64,000 bases of DNA from Vibrio brasiliensis LMG 20546 (GTDB lineage Bacteria > Pseudomonadota > Gammaproteobacteria > Enterobacterales > Vibrionaceae), in NCBI RefSeq assembly GCF_000189255.1, contig NZ_AEVS01000075.1:1-64000 (forward strand). Direction: 5' to 3'. The notes under the pieces were generated by a model, which saw only the letters and a list, made by a program, of their open reading frames with translations, was not told where the DNA came from and ran no database searches. Every line of letters begins with the position of its first letter. Position 1 is the first letter of the stretch. Below, piece by piece: positions 40,693-48,305 of this stretch. The position numbers and the translations under genes were made by a program.

Positions 40693-41305
40693 GGTGTCCA
40701 CAAACAAAGCCATTGCTGGCTATGCGCCTTGCTCGGAGTGCAATACATTGGCTGCGGTGCATTTTCCTAACGGTGGGCGACGAGCGAACACGCCATATCT
40801 GTCTTGTGGTGGCTGCAATAAGACCATTCAGGCGAGTACGACCAAAGAGCACATTAAGCTGAATTATGTGCCAACGCTTGAGGCGTATGCCGAGCGTTTT
40901 GATGTGGACGTGAGCGCAGAGCAAGAGCAAATCGCCGCGAATAAGTGGACAGAAAACCCTGCGTTATATGATGCAAAAGTCAACGGTGTGGTCGAAGAGT
41001 TGCAAACCTCTTTGCTTGAAGGCAGTGAGCCTGTGGAAGGGGAAGTACTTGAAGCTACACCGCCGAACAAGGAAGCAGTGAACATACCAGGGCAGGAATC
41101 GGTGACTATCGATAACGACACGCAGCAGGTCGTTGATGAGGAAGCCGAAGCAAAAAAGCCGCAAGAGCGTGGCGGCGTGATATGGCTTGTCGTGCTGCTC
41201 GCCGTTTTGCTGTTGGTCTCTGTCGGTGGCTACTGTCTGGTCAAACGCAGCAAGCGCAAAGCGGTCGAAGCGCAAGCCAAGCAAGAGGTGAAAGCCGATG
41301 AGTGA
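40685..41305 (+). CDS. Zinc-ribbon, tail-anchored membrane protein of the prophage
   Basis: A 206-residue protein with a zinc-ribbon-like N terminus (CSEC at about 16 and CGGC at about 38), a charged acidic middle, and a C-terminal hydrophobic segment (GVIWLVVLLAVLLLVSVGGYCLV, about 167-189) followed by Lys/Arg. Start was set at MLKVST (40685), overlapping the preceding stop. It could be a viral membrane protein facing the genome; role unknown. Overlaps the next start by 8 bases. Confidence 0.75.
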   Translation: MLKVSTNKAIAGYAPCSECNTLAAVHFPNGGRRANTPYLSCGGCNKTIQASTTKEHIKLNYVPTLEAYAERFDVDVSAEQEQIAANKWTENPALYDAKVNGVVEELQTSLLEGSEPVEGEVLEATPPNKEAVNIPGQESVTIDNDTQQVVDEEAEAKKPQERGGVIWLVVLLAVLLLVSVGGYCLVKRSKRKAVEAQAKQEVKADE

Positions 41306-41735
41306 GGGTGTACTTGAGCAAGAGTTTGATCTCGATGGCTTAGATTTCAGTCCCGAGTTAATCGCAGACCTCGAAGCGATTGAGCCAACGCCACAACCGG
41401 AAGCGGAGCAGGAGGAAGAAGCAAAGCAGGATTACTCGGGGGCTAAAGGGGAAATGACCGCCGAGTGGATGATTGAAATGATTGAGGCAGGTTTTAAGAG
41501 TTTCATCAATGAAGATTACGCCCTACCAGAGAAGAAAAAAGCCGTCATCGTGAATAACTTTACCCCCGTACTCAATAAGTATGACGGCGGCATTGTTGGC
41601 TTGCTTGGGGATTACAAAGAAGAGGGGCAAGCGCTGTTTGCGGTGGCGATTCTGGGCTTTTCCATGTGGATGTCGGTTAAGGAAATGAAGCGCAAGCCAG
41701 TGGCGCCAGAAGGGGGTGAGGATGGCAAAAAATAG
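41298..41735 (+). CDS. Acidic prophage protein with one hydrophobic segment
   Basis: A 145-residue protein with an acidic N-terminal half (EQEFDLDGLDFSPELIADLEAIE, EAEQEEEAKQ), and a hydrophobic stretch near the end (ALFAVAILGFSMWMSV, about 113-128) then KEMKRK. Precedes the ATPase and overlaps it by 14 bases. Probably a membrane-associated virion or assembly protein. Not recognised. Confidence 0.7.
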   Translation: MSEGVLEQEFDLDGLDFSPELIADLEAIEPTPQPEAEQEEEAKQDYSGAKGEMTAEWMIEMIEAGFKSFINEDYALPEKKKAVIVNNFTPVLNKYDGGIVGLLGDYKEEGQALFAVAILGFSMWMSVKEMKRKPVAPEGGEDGKK

Positions 41736-42372
41736 CAGAGAGCTGGAAGCCAAACACACGCTTTACTCTGCTACTACGGGTGGCGGTAAAACCACCGCCA
41801 TCCATAAGTCGGATGTACTGCGTAAACAAAACCGCATCGCCATTTTTGACCCTTACAATGCGTATCACAAACTCGGACGTAAGCCCGTCATCAAAACCTA
41901 TTCCCTGAAAGAGTTCGCCGTCACTTTGCATAAGCTGATGAACCAGAAAAAGCCGTTTGTCGTGTCGCTGTGCGGCGTGTATGGCAAGAAAGAGCTGATT
42001 TTGTTCGCGGAAATTCTGTGGGCGGTGGCAGATGGCAACAAAGAGCTGCATACCGTGATTGAAGAGCTTGCTGCTTCAGTCACGCCAAGGGCGATTGACG
42101 GGCGCGTGGGTGAGCTGTGGCGCGGTGGTCGTCAGTTTGGTCTTGTGATGCACGCGCTGTTTCAGCGTCCGCAAGATGTACCCAAGGTGGTCACTAACCT
42201 GTCTCGCTACAAATGGATAGGCAAAGTGGACAATTCCTCTGAAGCCGAGTGGTGGAGTAAGCAGATTGATGTCCCTGTTACGGACATCAAAAACTTAAAA
42301 GGCTGGCACTATTATTTTAAGGAAACGGGCAAACCTGCCACTTACGGCAAATTACAAGGCGCAAGGGGTTAA
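41722..42372 (+). CDS. Genome-packaging ATPase (FtsK/HerA fold, PM2 P9-like)
   Basis: A 216-residue P-loop ATPase. Walker A is SATTGGGKTTA (about residues 16-26), and a Walker-B-like strand is TVIEELAAS (about 113-121) with consecutive acidic residues. Size and motif match the compact packaging ATPases of tailless double-jelly-roll viruses, which lack a terminase. The start was set at MAKNSREL, where AGGGGGTGAGG precedes it. It is immediately upstream of the capsid operon. Confidence 0.83.
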   Translation: MAKNSRELEAKHTLYSATTGGGKTTAIHKSDVLRKQNRIAIFDPYNAYHKLGRKPVIKTYSLKEFAVTLHKLMNQKKPFVVSLCGVYGKKELILFAEILWAVADGNKELHTVIEELAASVTPRAIDGRVGELWRGGRQFGLVMHALFQRPQDVPKVVTNLSRYKWIGKVDNSSEAEWWSKQIDVPVTDIKNLKGWHYYFKETGKPATYGKLQGARG

Positions 42373-42410
42373 AAATTTGCGTTAACCAAATCACAATTTA
42401 AACGCTACTT

Positions 42411-42440
42411 AAACCTATAGGTCACAAGCCTATAGGTTTT
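42411..42440 (+). terminator. Prophage terminator after the ATPase
   Basis: AAACCTATAGG / CCTATAGGTTT stem with TCACAAG loop and eight T residues: separates early/packaging and capsid blocks. Confidence 0.93.
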
Positions 42441-42510
42441 TTTTGCCCTTTTTTTACGCGTCTCGCCGTGGTTTTCTAATAAGCCTCAAGCCAATGGTGG
42501 CGGGGGTTAT

Positions 42511-42690
42511 ATGTGGAAAATTGGGTTTAATACCTTAATCGGAAAAGGGTTTGAAAATATGTTCGGTATCACTAAAGGGCAATGGAAAGTCGTTGCCGTG
42601 GCCGTCGTGGTCGTATTTGCGCTGATGTATGCGATTCACAACGTGTCTGCGCTTGAAGATGTCGCTGACCAAATTGGTCTGGACGACTAA
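42511..42690 (+). CDS. Small viral membrane protein, 59 residues
   Basis: An open frame missed by 60-residue cut-offs. It starts MWKIGFNTLIGKGFENMFG behind GGGGG, with one membrane helix (WKVVAVAVVVVFALMYAI, about 24-41) and an acidic tail ending ALEDVADQIGLDD. Lies between the terminator and the capsid gene. Likely a virion membrane protein. Confidence 0.8.
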   Translation: MWKIGFNTLIGKGFENMFGITKGQWKVVAVAVVVVFALMYAIHNVSALEDVADQIGLDD

Positions 42691-42737
42691 CGCGTAAGCG
42701 TTGTGTCACTGGGTTTAACTAACAAGAGAGTAACGAA

Positions 42738-43631
42738 ATGGCAACTCCACAAAAAGAGCAAGCGGCGCGCGTTCAGACTAAGGGCGTCTATGACGTTCGA
42801 CAGGTTGACCTGCAACCGTTTCGAAACGGCTTGCCGTATGGCAAAGAGGCGGTTTTGGATATCACCGACCTCTACACGTATTCGTCTATCTGCCTAAAGG
42901 TCGATTTACCGATTAAACGCTTGGGCCGTGTGTCTCTAGAGCGTAATGGTCGTGAGATTTTTGGTGTCCCTGCAGAGTTCTTCCAGATGCGTGATGAATA
43001 TCTGAAGAATCCAACGCAGCTTAAAGGGGTCGATGGTGCGACACAAACACGTTTAACCATCGACTTTGCAGACGAAAACTTAAAAACGCTGCTCGGCATT
43101 CGTCGCGGTGAGCTGGTCATGCTTGATGGTGAGCGCTTAACCCTGAAAGTTCAGGTGAAAGCGAAAGCAAGCGGAGACCCCGATATGCCGAGTTTCCATG
43201 CGACGGCGCGTGTAAGCAGCGCGCAAACGGTGCGCTTTGACCAAATCAAGTTTTTGCATACTTCAGTGACGCACTCACTGGTCGGTGCGCAAAAACATGA
43301 CTTCCCATTTGCGGGCATTAATAACCGCATTCGCCGTATCTTCGTGCGCACCGAAAACGACGACATCACCAAGGTGACGATTAAGCGTGATAACGCGATT
43401 GAGCGTGAAATCTCAGTTGAAGATTTGCGCTACAACCAAAAGCGCTACGGGGACAAGCTACCGCCGTCAGCGGGTTTCTGGATTGACTTTGTTGAGCTGG
43501 GTTGGGCGAACGATACCGCGTTTATTCCTGCCGCGCTGAACAGCTTAAAGCTAGAGCTTGATAAGCGTACCACGGGTGAAGTTGAGTTCTTTGTTGAACT
43601 GCTCGAAGTCGAAGCACAACTGAGCGATTAA
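42738..43631 (+). CDS. Candidate major capsid protein (double jelly-roll, corticovirus P2-like)
   Basis: A 297-residue beta-rich, cysteine-poor protein. Its C-terminal stretch (FWIDFVELGWANDTAFIP then LNSLKLELDKRTTGEVEFFVELLEV) follows the order and spacing I recall for the end of PM2 P2 (YTIDF ... LRLKID ... EIIVEYMGV), and two similar halves of about 140 residues suit a double jelly roll. Position directly after a packaging ATPase and before a run of small membrane proteins fits. I infer the fold; no structure was predicted. Confidence 0.75.
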   Translation: MATPQKEQAARVQTKGVYDVRQVDLQPFRNGLPYGKEAVLDITDLYTYSSICLKVDLPIKRLGRVSLERNGREIFGVPAEFFQMRDEYLKNPTQLKGVDGATQTRLTIDFADENLKTLLGIRRGELVMLDGERLTLKVQVKAKASGDPDMPSFHATARVSSAQTVRFDQIKFLHTSVTHSLVGAQKHDFPFAGINNRIRRIFVRTENDDITKVTIKRDNAIEREISVEDLRYNQKRYGDKLPPSAGFWIDFVELGWANDTAFIPAALNSLKLELDKRTTGEVEFFVELLEVEAQLSD

Positions 43632-43641
43632 GGGGGCTGAT

Positions 43642-43947
43642 ATGGCTTGGTATGAAGGTATCAGCGATTCAGTGGGCGGGTTCTTTGGCGATGCGCTTGA
43701 TTTCGGTAAAGACGTGTACGGCAACGTGACCGCCAATGAGCAAGCCAAGGCGCAGCAAGACGCGGCAGCAGTGGAAAAAGTGAAAAACGAAAACGCCACT
43801 AAGACCGAACAAGCGCGCATTGAGCTGCAAACCGAGCAGCTTGCTTATCAGCGTGAGAAGGACGCTGAGCAGCGCAAAATGATGCTGATTGGTGGCGGGG
43901 TTCTGGTAGTTCTGTTTCTGCTGTTCTCTGTGCTGAAAAGTAAGTAA
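43642..43947 (+). CDS. Coiled-coil, tail-anchored virion membrane protein
   Basis: A 101-residue protein. Glycine-containing N terminus (MAWYEGISDSVGGFFGDALDFGKDVYGNV), central Ala/Glu/Lys-rich coiled coil (about 32-75), and C-terminal membrane helix (MLIGGGVLVVLFLLFSVL) then KSK. A signature shape for inner-membrane proteins of tailless phages. The ribosome site (AGGGGG) is 5 bases before the ATG. Confidence 0.75.
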   Translation: MAWYEGISDSVGGFFGDALDFGKDVYGNVTANEQAKAQQDAAAVEKVKNENATKTEQARIELQTEQLAYQREKDAEQRKMMLIGGGVLVVLFLLFSVLKSK

Positions 43948-43958
43948 GGGGGTCAACA

Positions 43959-44126
43959 ATGCCTTTACTGATCCCGCTGGCTGCGGGTGTGGGCGTGGGT
44001 TGGTGGGGAACCAAATCCACGGTTGAGGCAGTCACGGGCGGTGATGCGTTTCGCGTCCCGCCTTGGGTCTACCTTGTGGTGTTAGGGCTTGCCTATCTAT
44101 GGGCGAAAAAGCGAGGGCTTATCTAA
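43959..44126 (+). CDS. Small hydrophobic viral protein, 55 residues
   Basis: Below the usual ORF length. It reads MPLLIPLAAGVGVGWWGTKS and ends LGLAYLWAKKRGLI, giving two hydrophobic segments with a loop (VEAVTGGDAFRVPPW). A ribosome site (AAGGGGG) lies ahead, and its TAA shares a base with the ATG of the next gene, so they are translated together. Confidence 0.78.
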   Translation: MPLLIPLAAGVGVGWWGTKSTVEAVTGGDAFRVPPWVYLVVLGLAYLWAKKRGLI

Positions 44127-44326
44127 TGATGGACATGTTAAGCGGTGGCGGTGGCTACTCAAACAGCTCTAGCTCAAGCGCGAAGAATGGCGATTTTAAG
44201 GGCGGTAGCGTTGGCAATGTGACGTTTAACAACGGCACGTCAGCGTTTAAGCAAGCGCCTAACTATCAGCTCTATGCGGTGTTGGCCTTGGTGGCGCTAT
44301 TGGTGATTTTGCTATGGAAAAAGTAA
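44126..44326 (+). CDS. Gly/Ser-rich tail-anchored viral protein, 66 residues
   Basis: Begins MMDMLSGGGGYSNSSSSSAKN, with a Gly/Ser-rich, polar ectodomain and a C-terminal helix (LYAVLALVALLVILLW) then KK. The frame continues upstream to 44063 but that overlaps the 55-residue gene; the TAATG junction decides the start. Probably a capsid-linked membrane anchor. Confidence 0.78.
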   Translation: MMDMLSGGGGYSNSSSSSAKNGDFKGGSVGNVTFNNGTSAFKQAPNYQLYAVLALVALLVILLWKK

Positions 44327-44733
44327 CGCCTAAAAAAGTGAACTGGACGCCAGAGTTAGAGCAGCGCTTTAAGGATGCTGGCTTTGCTCCCATCATCATT
44401 GAAGAGTTGAAAATGTTCGTTAACAAGGGCAATGGCGAAGTGTATCAGGCGGGTGACTTACAGATTATTACCCGCGTTGAAATGGTCAATGAGCTCGATT
44501 ACGAAGTGGTGTGGATGGCGTCGATTGGTCGCGGTCTTAAGCAGTGGGCACAAACATTTTTTGATGGCGCCAAGCGCGCAGGGGCGAAGTATATCCGCTT
44601 TCACATTGATGAAAGCAGTCGTCGCGAACTGTTGATTTTGCGTGTCATTGGGGGTTGGAAACCGGAGCGTGTGGAGGGGTGGGATAACGACCCGTCGCAC
44701 GGCGTGTATCGCGTCAACTTAGGGGGTGGCTAA
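44314..44733 (+). CDS. Prophage protein, 139 residues, possible GNAT-like fold
   Basis: No membrane segment. The stretch WMASIGRGLKQWAQTFFDGAKRAGAKYIRFHIDESSRRELLILRVIGGWKPE (about 67-119) resembles the layout of GNAT acyltransferases (helix, strand, helix, then GW near the end), but I cannot confirm it. It starts 13 bases inside the preceding gene and its stop TAA overlaps the next ATG. Role unknown. Confidence 0.7.
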   Translation: MEKVTPKKVNWTPELEQRFKDAGFAPIIIEELKMFVNKGNGEVYQAGDLQIITRVEMVNELDYEVVWMASIGRGLKQWAQTFFDGAKRAGAKYIRFHIDESSRRELLILRVIGGWKPERVEGWDNDPSHGVYRVNLGGG

Positions 44734-45233
44734 TGTCGGGTTCTAAGAGTTCTCAAGCCAGTACCACCACCAATACGACGGTTAACAACGTTTTAGACGG
44801 TGGTGCGATTCAGGCAAGCTTTGATTTTGCTAACAACATTGCGGACGAGGGTTTTGATTCGGTCAATGAGGCTGTGAAAACGGCAGGGGAAACCACGAAA
44901 CACGCGCTTGATAGCAATGTGACGGTGACGAAAGAGGCGTTCGAAAATTACGAAGGCATTACTGAAACGGCACTGGATAACAGCTTACAGCTCAGTCAAG
45001 ACGCGCTATCGAAGCTGACCGATTCCAATAACAGATCATTAGATACGTTAGCCAATATGCAGAGTAGCCAAAACTCTAGCAATGCTGCCCTATTAAAAGG
45101 GATCCAATCAACGGTCAAGAGTAACAACACAGGTGGCGCGAGCGACGTGCTGGAAACTCAAAAAGTCGCGCTGTATGTCATCGGTGCAATGATGCTGATT
45201 ATTGCACTCATGGCAATGCGGCGAGGGAAATAA
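44733..45233 (+). CDS. Helical tail-anchored viral protein, 166 residues
   Basis: Ser/Thr/Asn-rich N terminus (SKSSQASTTTNTTVNNVLDGG), then a long heptad-like helical region (about 27-125), then a C-terminal helix (VALYVIGAMMLIIALMAM) with RRGK. Typical of a membrane-attached fibre or DNA-side scaffold. Unknown function. Translation coupled to the gene before. Confidence 0.75.
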   Translation: MSGSKSSQASTTTNTTVNNVLDGGAIQASFDFANNIADEGFDSVNEAVKTAGETTKHALDSNVTVTKEAFENYEGITETALDNSLQLSQDALSKLTDSNNRSLDTLANMQSSQNSSNAALLKGIQSTVKSNNTGGASDVLETQKVALYVIGAMMLIIALMAMRRGK

Positions 45234-45236
45234 ACA

Positions 45237-45926
45237 ATGAAGTACGAGCAATATTTAACGAATGGCGCCACGGTGACGGTCAGTGTCTCGGGTCGTTATA
45301 TCTATCTAGATAAGGGTGATGAGATTCAGGTGATAGCGAATGGTCGCTCAATGGATATTTATCGCGGCTTTACATTTGATGTTGAAAGCGAGTTTACCGA
45401 ACTCGTGATCACTCAGCAGGGGCTGGACGGGGATATTGCTCTGCTCATTTCTGACGTGCCTTTTGTGGCGGGTGTGGATGGCTCAAAGCTCAATATCAGC
45501 GCTGACTTAGAAGTGAGTGAGGTCGGGGTGCGTTTTATTGGTGCTCAACCTGTCACGCTACCGGATGACCAGAGCATGAGTGTTGAGGTTAGCAATTTGC
45601 CGCAAGAGCAAGCGGTAAGAGTGGTCAACATGCCCGAAGAGAAAGACGTGCAAAAGGTGCATGTAGTCGAAGTGTCAGAGCCAAATCTCAGCTATGTGGC
45701 GCATGACACCATGACGCAAACGGGCACGATTTCCGCCAACAACCGCCGCAAAGAATTGCTACTTCATGCCGCGCCAAATAATCAAGGCATTATCTGGCTC
45801 GGCGGTTATGAAAATCGCGGCTACCCATTGCGACCGGACGGCGGTTTTATCCTGTCAAACGGTGCAAGTCTTGAAGTGCTTATTCCGGCTAACTGTGAGC
45901 TGTATGTGAGTGAGGTAACAGCATGA
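45237..45926 (+). CDS. Candidate vertex/penton protein
   Basis: A 229-residue, beta-rich, soluble protein with no cysteine. Two halves are seen: residues 1-95 (GATVTVSVSGRYIYLDKGDEIQVI...) and the C-terminal domain from about 145 (RRKELLLHAAPNNQGIIWLGGYENRGYPLRPDGGFILSNGASLEVLIPANCELYVSEV), which resembles small beta-sandwich domains found on capsid vertices and tails. It precedes the adhesin-like genes. Inferred from composition and position only. Confidence 0.6.
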   Translation: MKYEQYLTNGATVTVSVSGRYIYLDKGDEIQVIANGRSMDIYRGFTFDVESEFTELVITQQGLDGDIALLISDVPFVAGVDGSKLNISADLEVSEVGVRFIGAQPVTLPDDQSMSVEVSNLPQEQAVRVVNMPEEKDVQKVHVVEVSEPNLSYVAHDTMTQTGTISANNRRKELLLHAAPNNQGIIWLGGYENRGYPLRPDGGFILSNGASLEVLIPANCELYVSEVTA

Positions 45927-46138
45927 GTCAGATCATCCCACCTCCGTTCAAAATCGAGTTTCCAGAGCAAATTGCCCTCAGTGACCAGATAGCAGGTAAT
46001 CGCTCCGATGTTGCTGCAAGTGAAAAGGCGGTGAGCTTGGTCAATAACAAAGTCTCAAATCTTGCCAAGGTGCACAGCGGGACAGAAACGCCAACCAGTG
46101 ACGTGGGTAAAGATGGCGATGTGTTTTACGTCTACTAG
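45923..46138 (+). CDS. Short spike-linker protein, 71 residues
   Basis: Starts MSQIIPPPFKIEFPEQIALS, overlapping the previous stop by 4 bases; ends GKDGDVFYVY, a motif found in phage fibre proteins before a trimeric tip. It may link the vertex protein to the glycine-rich tip protein next to it. Confidence 0.6.
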   Translation: MSQIIPPPFKIEFPEQIALSDQIAGNRSDVAASEKAVSLVNNKVSNLAKVHSGTETPTSDVGKDGDVFYVY

Positions 46139-46155
46139 GTGCTTGGGGGTGGGGT

Positions 46156-47046
46156 TTGGACAACTTAATCAAAACCGAAGGGCATTGGCAGCAGGGGAAA
46201 CCAGCCATTAAACACAACGGTGTCTGGCGCTTTGCTAAGCGGGTCTTTCATAAGGTGAATGCTCAATGGGTGCTGACTTACAACCGCAAGCTTGTGATTG
46301 ATATCAGCACCAATCAGGTGAATTACAACTTATTTTCAGCGCTCAGTAATATCGTTCCTGACGTTGAAGAGATTGAAGTCAACATTCACTCGAGTGTAGT
46401 GATTTCCTCTAGAAGCTCCGCGGTCTCCGCTTTCAATGTGGGCAACGCATTCACAGGGAAAAACGTCGTCATCAATAACTGGGGTTCCATTATTGGTAAA
46501 GGTGGTAAAGGAGGAAAGGGCGGAATTGGCAATACACGTGGTGGCCATGGTGGAGCAGGCGGGACGGCGCTGTATGTTCGCACGGCTAATCCTCTTATTT
46601 TGCATAACCACGGGCGCATTCTGGGCGGTGGTGGAGGTGGAGCGGGTGGCTCTGCATTTTCTTCACCAGGCAGTGCCGTGTCATTTGAAGGTGCAGGTGG
46701 CGGCGGTGGTGGTGGTGCAGGTGGTGGTGAGGGTTCAACCGGAGGTCGTAAAGATTATGCGGTTGCGGGGCGTGGTGGAAATGGTTCGCTAGAGTCCTAT
46801 GGCAGCGGCGGTGCTCCTTTCATCTTAAAGGGCAAACAAACGTTAGTGTGGGGTGTTCGTGGTGGTCGCGGTGGCCGTCACGGAGAAGCCGGACAAAGCA
46901 CAGCGAGATTCTCTGCATCATGGGGAAACAAAGGCTTGGTTCGACCTAGTGGAGCAAGTGGTGGTCGTGGTGGTTATGCCATTGATGGCCAATCAAAAGT
47001 AATGATTCTCTTCACTGGCGCTTTTGCGGGCGCCCAAGTGAACTGA
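46156..47046 (+). CDS. Glycine-rich probable receptor-binding protein
   Basis: A 296-residue protein whose first 100 residues are beta-rich (GHWQQGKPAIKHNGVWRFAKRV...) and whose remainder has several long Gly-rich blocks (for example GKGGKGGKGG, GGGGGGAGG, GGGGGGGAGGGEG, GGRGGRHG) spaced by short variable loops. This is the architecture of T-even gp38-type adhesins, where polyglycine II helices hold receptor-binding loops. It likely sits at the particle's spike tip. Start is TTG behind GGGGGTGGGG. The repeats are coding, not DNA repeats. Confidence 0.68.
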   Translation: MDNLIKTEGHWQQGKPAIKHNGVWRFAKRVFHKVNAQWVLTYNRKLVIDISTNQVNYNLFSALSNIVPDVEEIEVNIHSSVVISSRSSAVSAFNVGNAFTGKNVVINNWGSIIGKGGKGGKGGIGNTRGGHGGAGGTALYVRTANPLILHNHGRILGGGGGGAGGSAFSSPGSAVSFEGAGGGGGGGAGGGEGSTGGRKDYAVAGRGGNGSLESYGSGGAPFILKGKQTLVWGVRGGRGGRHGEAGQSTARFSASWGNKGLVRPSGASGGRGGYAIDGQSKVMILFTGAFAGAQVN

Positions 47047-47072
47047 TTTTTAATCCAATGGATGGGGTGTTT

Positions 47073-47558
47073 ATGGCTACACAGACAAAAATCATCGCGC
47101 TGGCACTCCTACTCACAACGGCAGGTGTCATCATGAGTAAAGCAATTGAGCCTCGCGGCTTTCGTAATAACAATCCTTTGAATATTGACTACAACCCATC
47201 GAATCAATGGGACGGTCAAACGGGCATAGAAAAAGGCGTACCCTCCCCACGCTTTGCGACGTTCAAGTCGAAAAAATGGGGCGTTCGAGCGGCAGCAAAA
47301 CTGGTTCGCAATTACATGAACTTTTACGGGCTGCGCACCGTCTACGGCATTGTTGACCGTTGGGCGCCCTCAGTGGAGAACGATACGAACGCTTACGCGG
47401 AACATGTCGCGCATAAGCTTGGCGTAAGCCCTTATGAGCCTATTTTGGAATCAGACATTCCAGAGCTGCTTTATCACATGATTAAGCATGAAAATGGTAA
47501 GTACCTAGACCGTGAAACGGTGAATCTAGGCGCTAAGATGGCGGGGATTGCAGTGTAA
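47073..47558 (+). CDS. Phage peptidoglycan hydrolase (muramidase-like)
   Basis: A 161-residue protein with an N-terminal membrane segment (IIALALLLTTAGVIM, about 7-21) and the phage lysozyme-like pattern IEPRGFRNNNPLNID, NQWDGQTG, FATFKSKKWGVRAAAKLVRNY, IVDRWAPSVENDTNAYAEHVAHKLGV. This family is common on virions and in lysis cassettes of Gram-negative phages, often called structural protein. It would open the wall for entry or release. The start is the ATG at 47073 with GGGGTG before it. Confidence 0.8.
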   Translation: MATQTKIIALALLLTTAGVIMSKAIEPRGFRNNNPLNIDYNPSNQWDGQTGIEKGVPSPRFATFKSKKWGVRAAAKLVRNYMNFYGLRTVYGIVDRWAPSVENDTNAYAEHVAHKLGVSPYEPILESDIPELLYHMIKHENGKYLDRETVNLGAKMAGIAV

Positions 47559-47974
47559 TGGCTATCCCGATTATCACACTCATCACAGGCGGCTTTTCCT
47601 TGGCTAAGTCTTGGGTTCAGGGCAAGGCGGAAGCGGTTAAAGAAAAGTCCATTACAGCGCGTGAAGCAGTGCAGGCCAAACGCGACGAGAATAAACAGCG
47701 CGAGAGCAATCTGGCAAAAGGCGAACGCTCAATGGCCGAGCTTGACGCCATCACGCTAAAGCAAATTGGGTGGCTAGATGACTTTGTGATTATTTCTATC
47801 TGGGCGGTGGTATGGTCGTGCTTTATTCCGGACTTGCAGCCTTATGCGGTGGCAGGGGTTAAGAGTTTGGCAACGATGCCCGTCTGGTTTCAGTATGTGG
47901 TAGCGGCGTCCATCATCTACACACTCGGCTTTAAATCTTTGGTTTATCGCCTATTGGTTAAGCGAGGGTTTTGA
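47558..47974 (+). CDS. Holin-like membrane protein
   Basis: 138 residues: hydrophobic N terminus (MAIPIITLITGGFSLAKSW), charged coiled coil (about 20-65, AEAVKEKSITAREAVQAKRDENKQRE), then two membrane helices (FVIISIWAVVWSCFIP and YVVAASIIYTLGFKSLVY). Its start shares the stop of the hydrolase gene, supporting a holin role in the lysis cassette. Not proven. Confidence 0.65.
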   Translation: MAIPIITLITGGFSLAKSWVQGKAEAVKEKSITAREAVQAKRDENKQRESNLAKGERSMAELDAITLKQIGWLDDFVIISIWAVVWSCFIPDLQPYAVAGVKSLATMPVWFQYVVAASIIYTLGFKSLVYRLLVKRGF

Positions 47975-48084
47975 TGGAAGTAATACAAGCACTGGGCTTA
48001 GACGGCAACACAATTTTAATTTTGGTGGGGCTATTTAAGCTTCACACTCGAGTCACGATTTTAGAAACGAAAGGATCAGCGTAA
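47974..48084 (+). CDS. Tiny membrane protein, 36 residues, with downstream mini-frame
   Basis: Starts in a TGATG overlap with the preceding stop. Reads MEVIQALGLDGNTILILVGL then a basic tail, giving one short hydrophobic segment. Its TAATG stop overlaps a further 7-residue frame (MAARKKA, 48084-48107). Both look like the last bits of the viral operon. Confidence 0.5.
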   Translation: MEVIQALGLDGNTILILVGLFKLHTRVTILETKGSA

Positions 48085-48305
48085 TGGCAGCACGTAAAAA
48101 GGCTTAAAGGCTAGTTTTCCTACCAAAAGTTATCCGGATTTAGAAGATAGTGAAATTAAACGTCACGCAGCATTCTAAGATCACAATATGGCCATTAACC
48201 TATTGATTAAAAATTGAATGAATACATGAAAGACGACATCATGTGAACATGAAAGGCAAACGTTAGTCGCCTAAGTAGCGTTGGGCTTACCATAGGAATT
48301 TTGAA

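Noticed and set aside
40020-40930. Antisense frames of 122-137 residues over rep and the following genes
   Set aside because: They overlap well-supported rightward genes with ribosome sites and known motifs; the antisense frames have none.
41677-42051. 124-residue antisense frame over the ATPase
   Set aside because: The plus strand has a clear Walker A and a coupled start; the antisense frame has no support.
46500-46740. DNA-level tandem repeats or a CRISPR-like array
   Set aside because: The repeats are short glycine codons of variable spacing within one reading frame, without constant repeat and spacer lengths.
46336-46792. Long frames opposite and in the other plus frame of the Gly-rich gene (including a 118-residue frame at 46436-46792)
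   Set aside because: They arise from the GGT/GGA-rich repeats read in other frames; no ribosome site, and the adhesin frame fits the operon.
48250-48290. Integron attC-like core (GCGTTGGGC, fits GTTRRRY) before the cargo genes
   Set aside because: Only one core-like motif was found; no paired R'/L' sites or second copy after the cargo genes. It can be re-examined with an attC covariance model.
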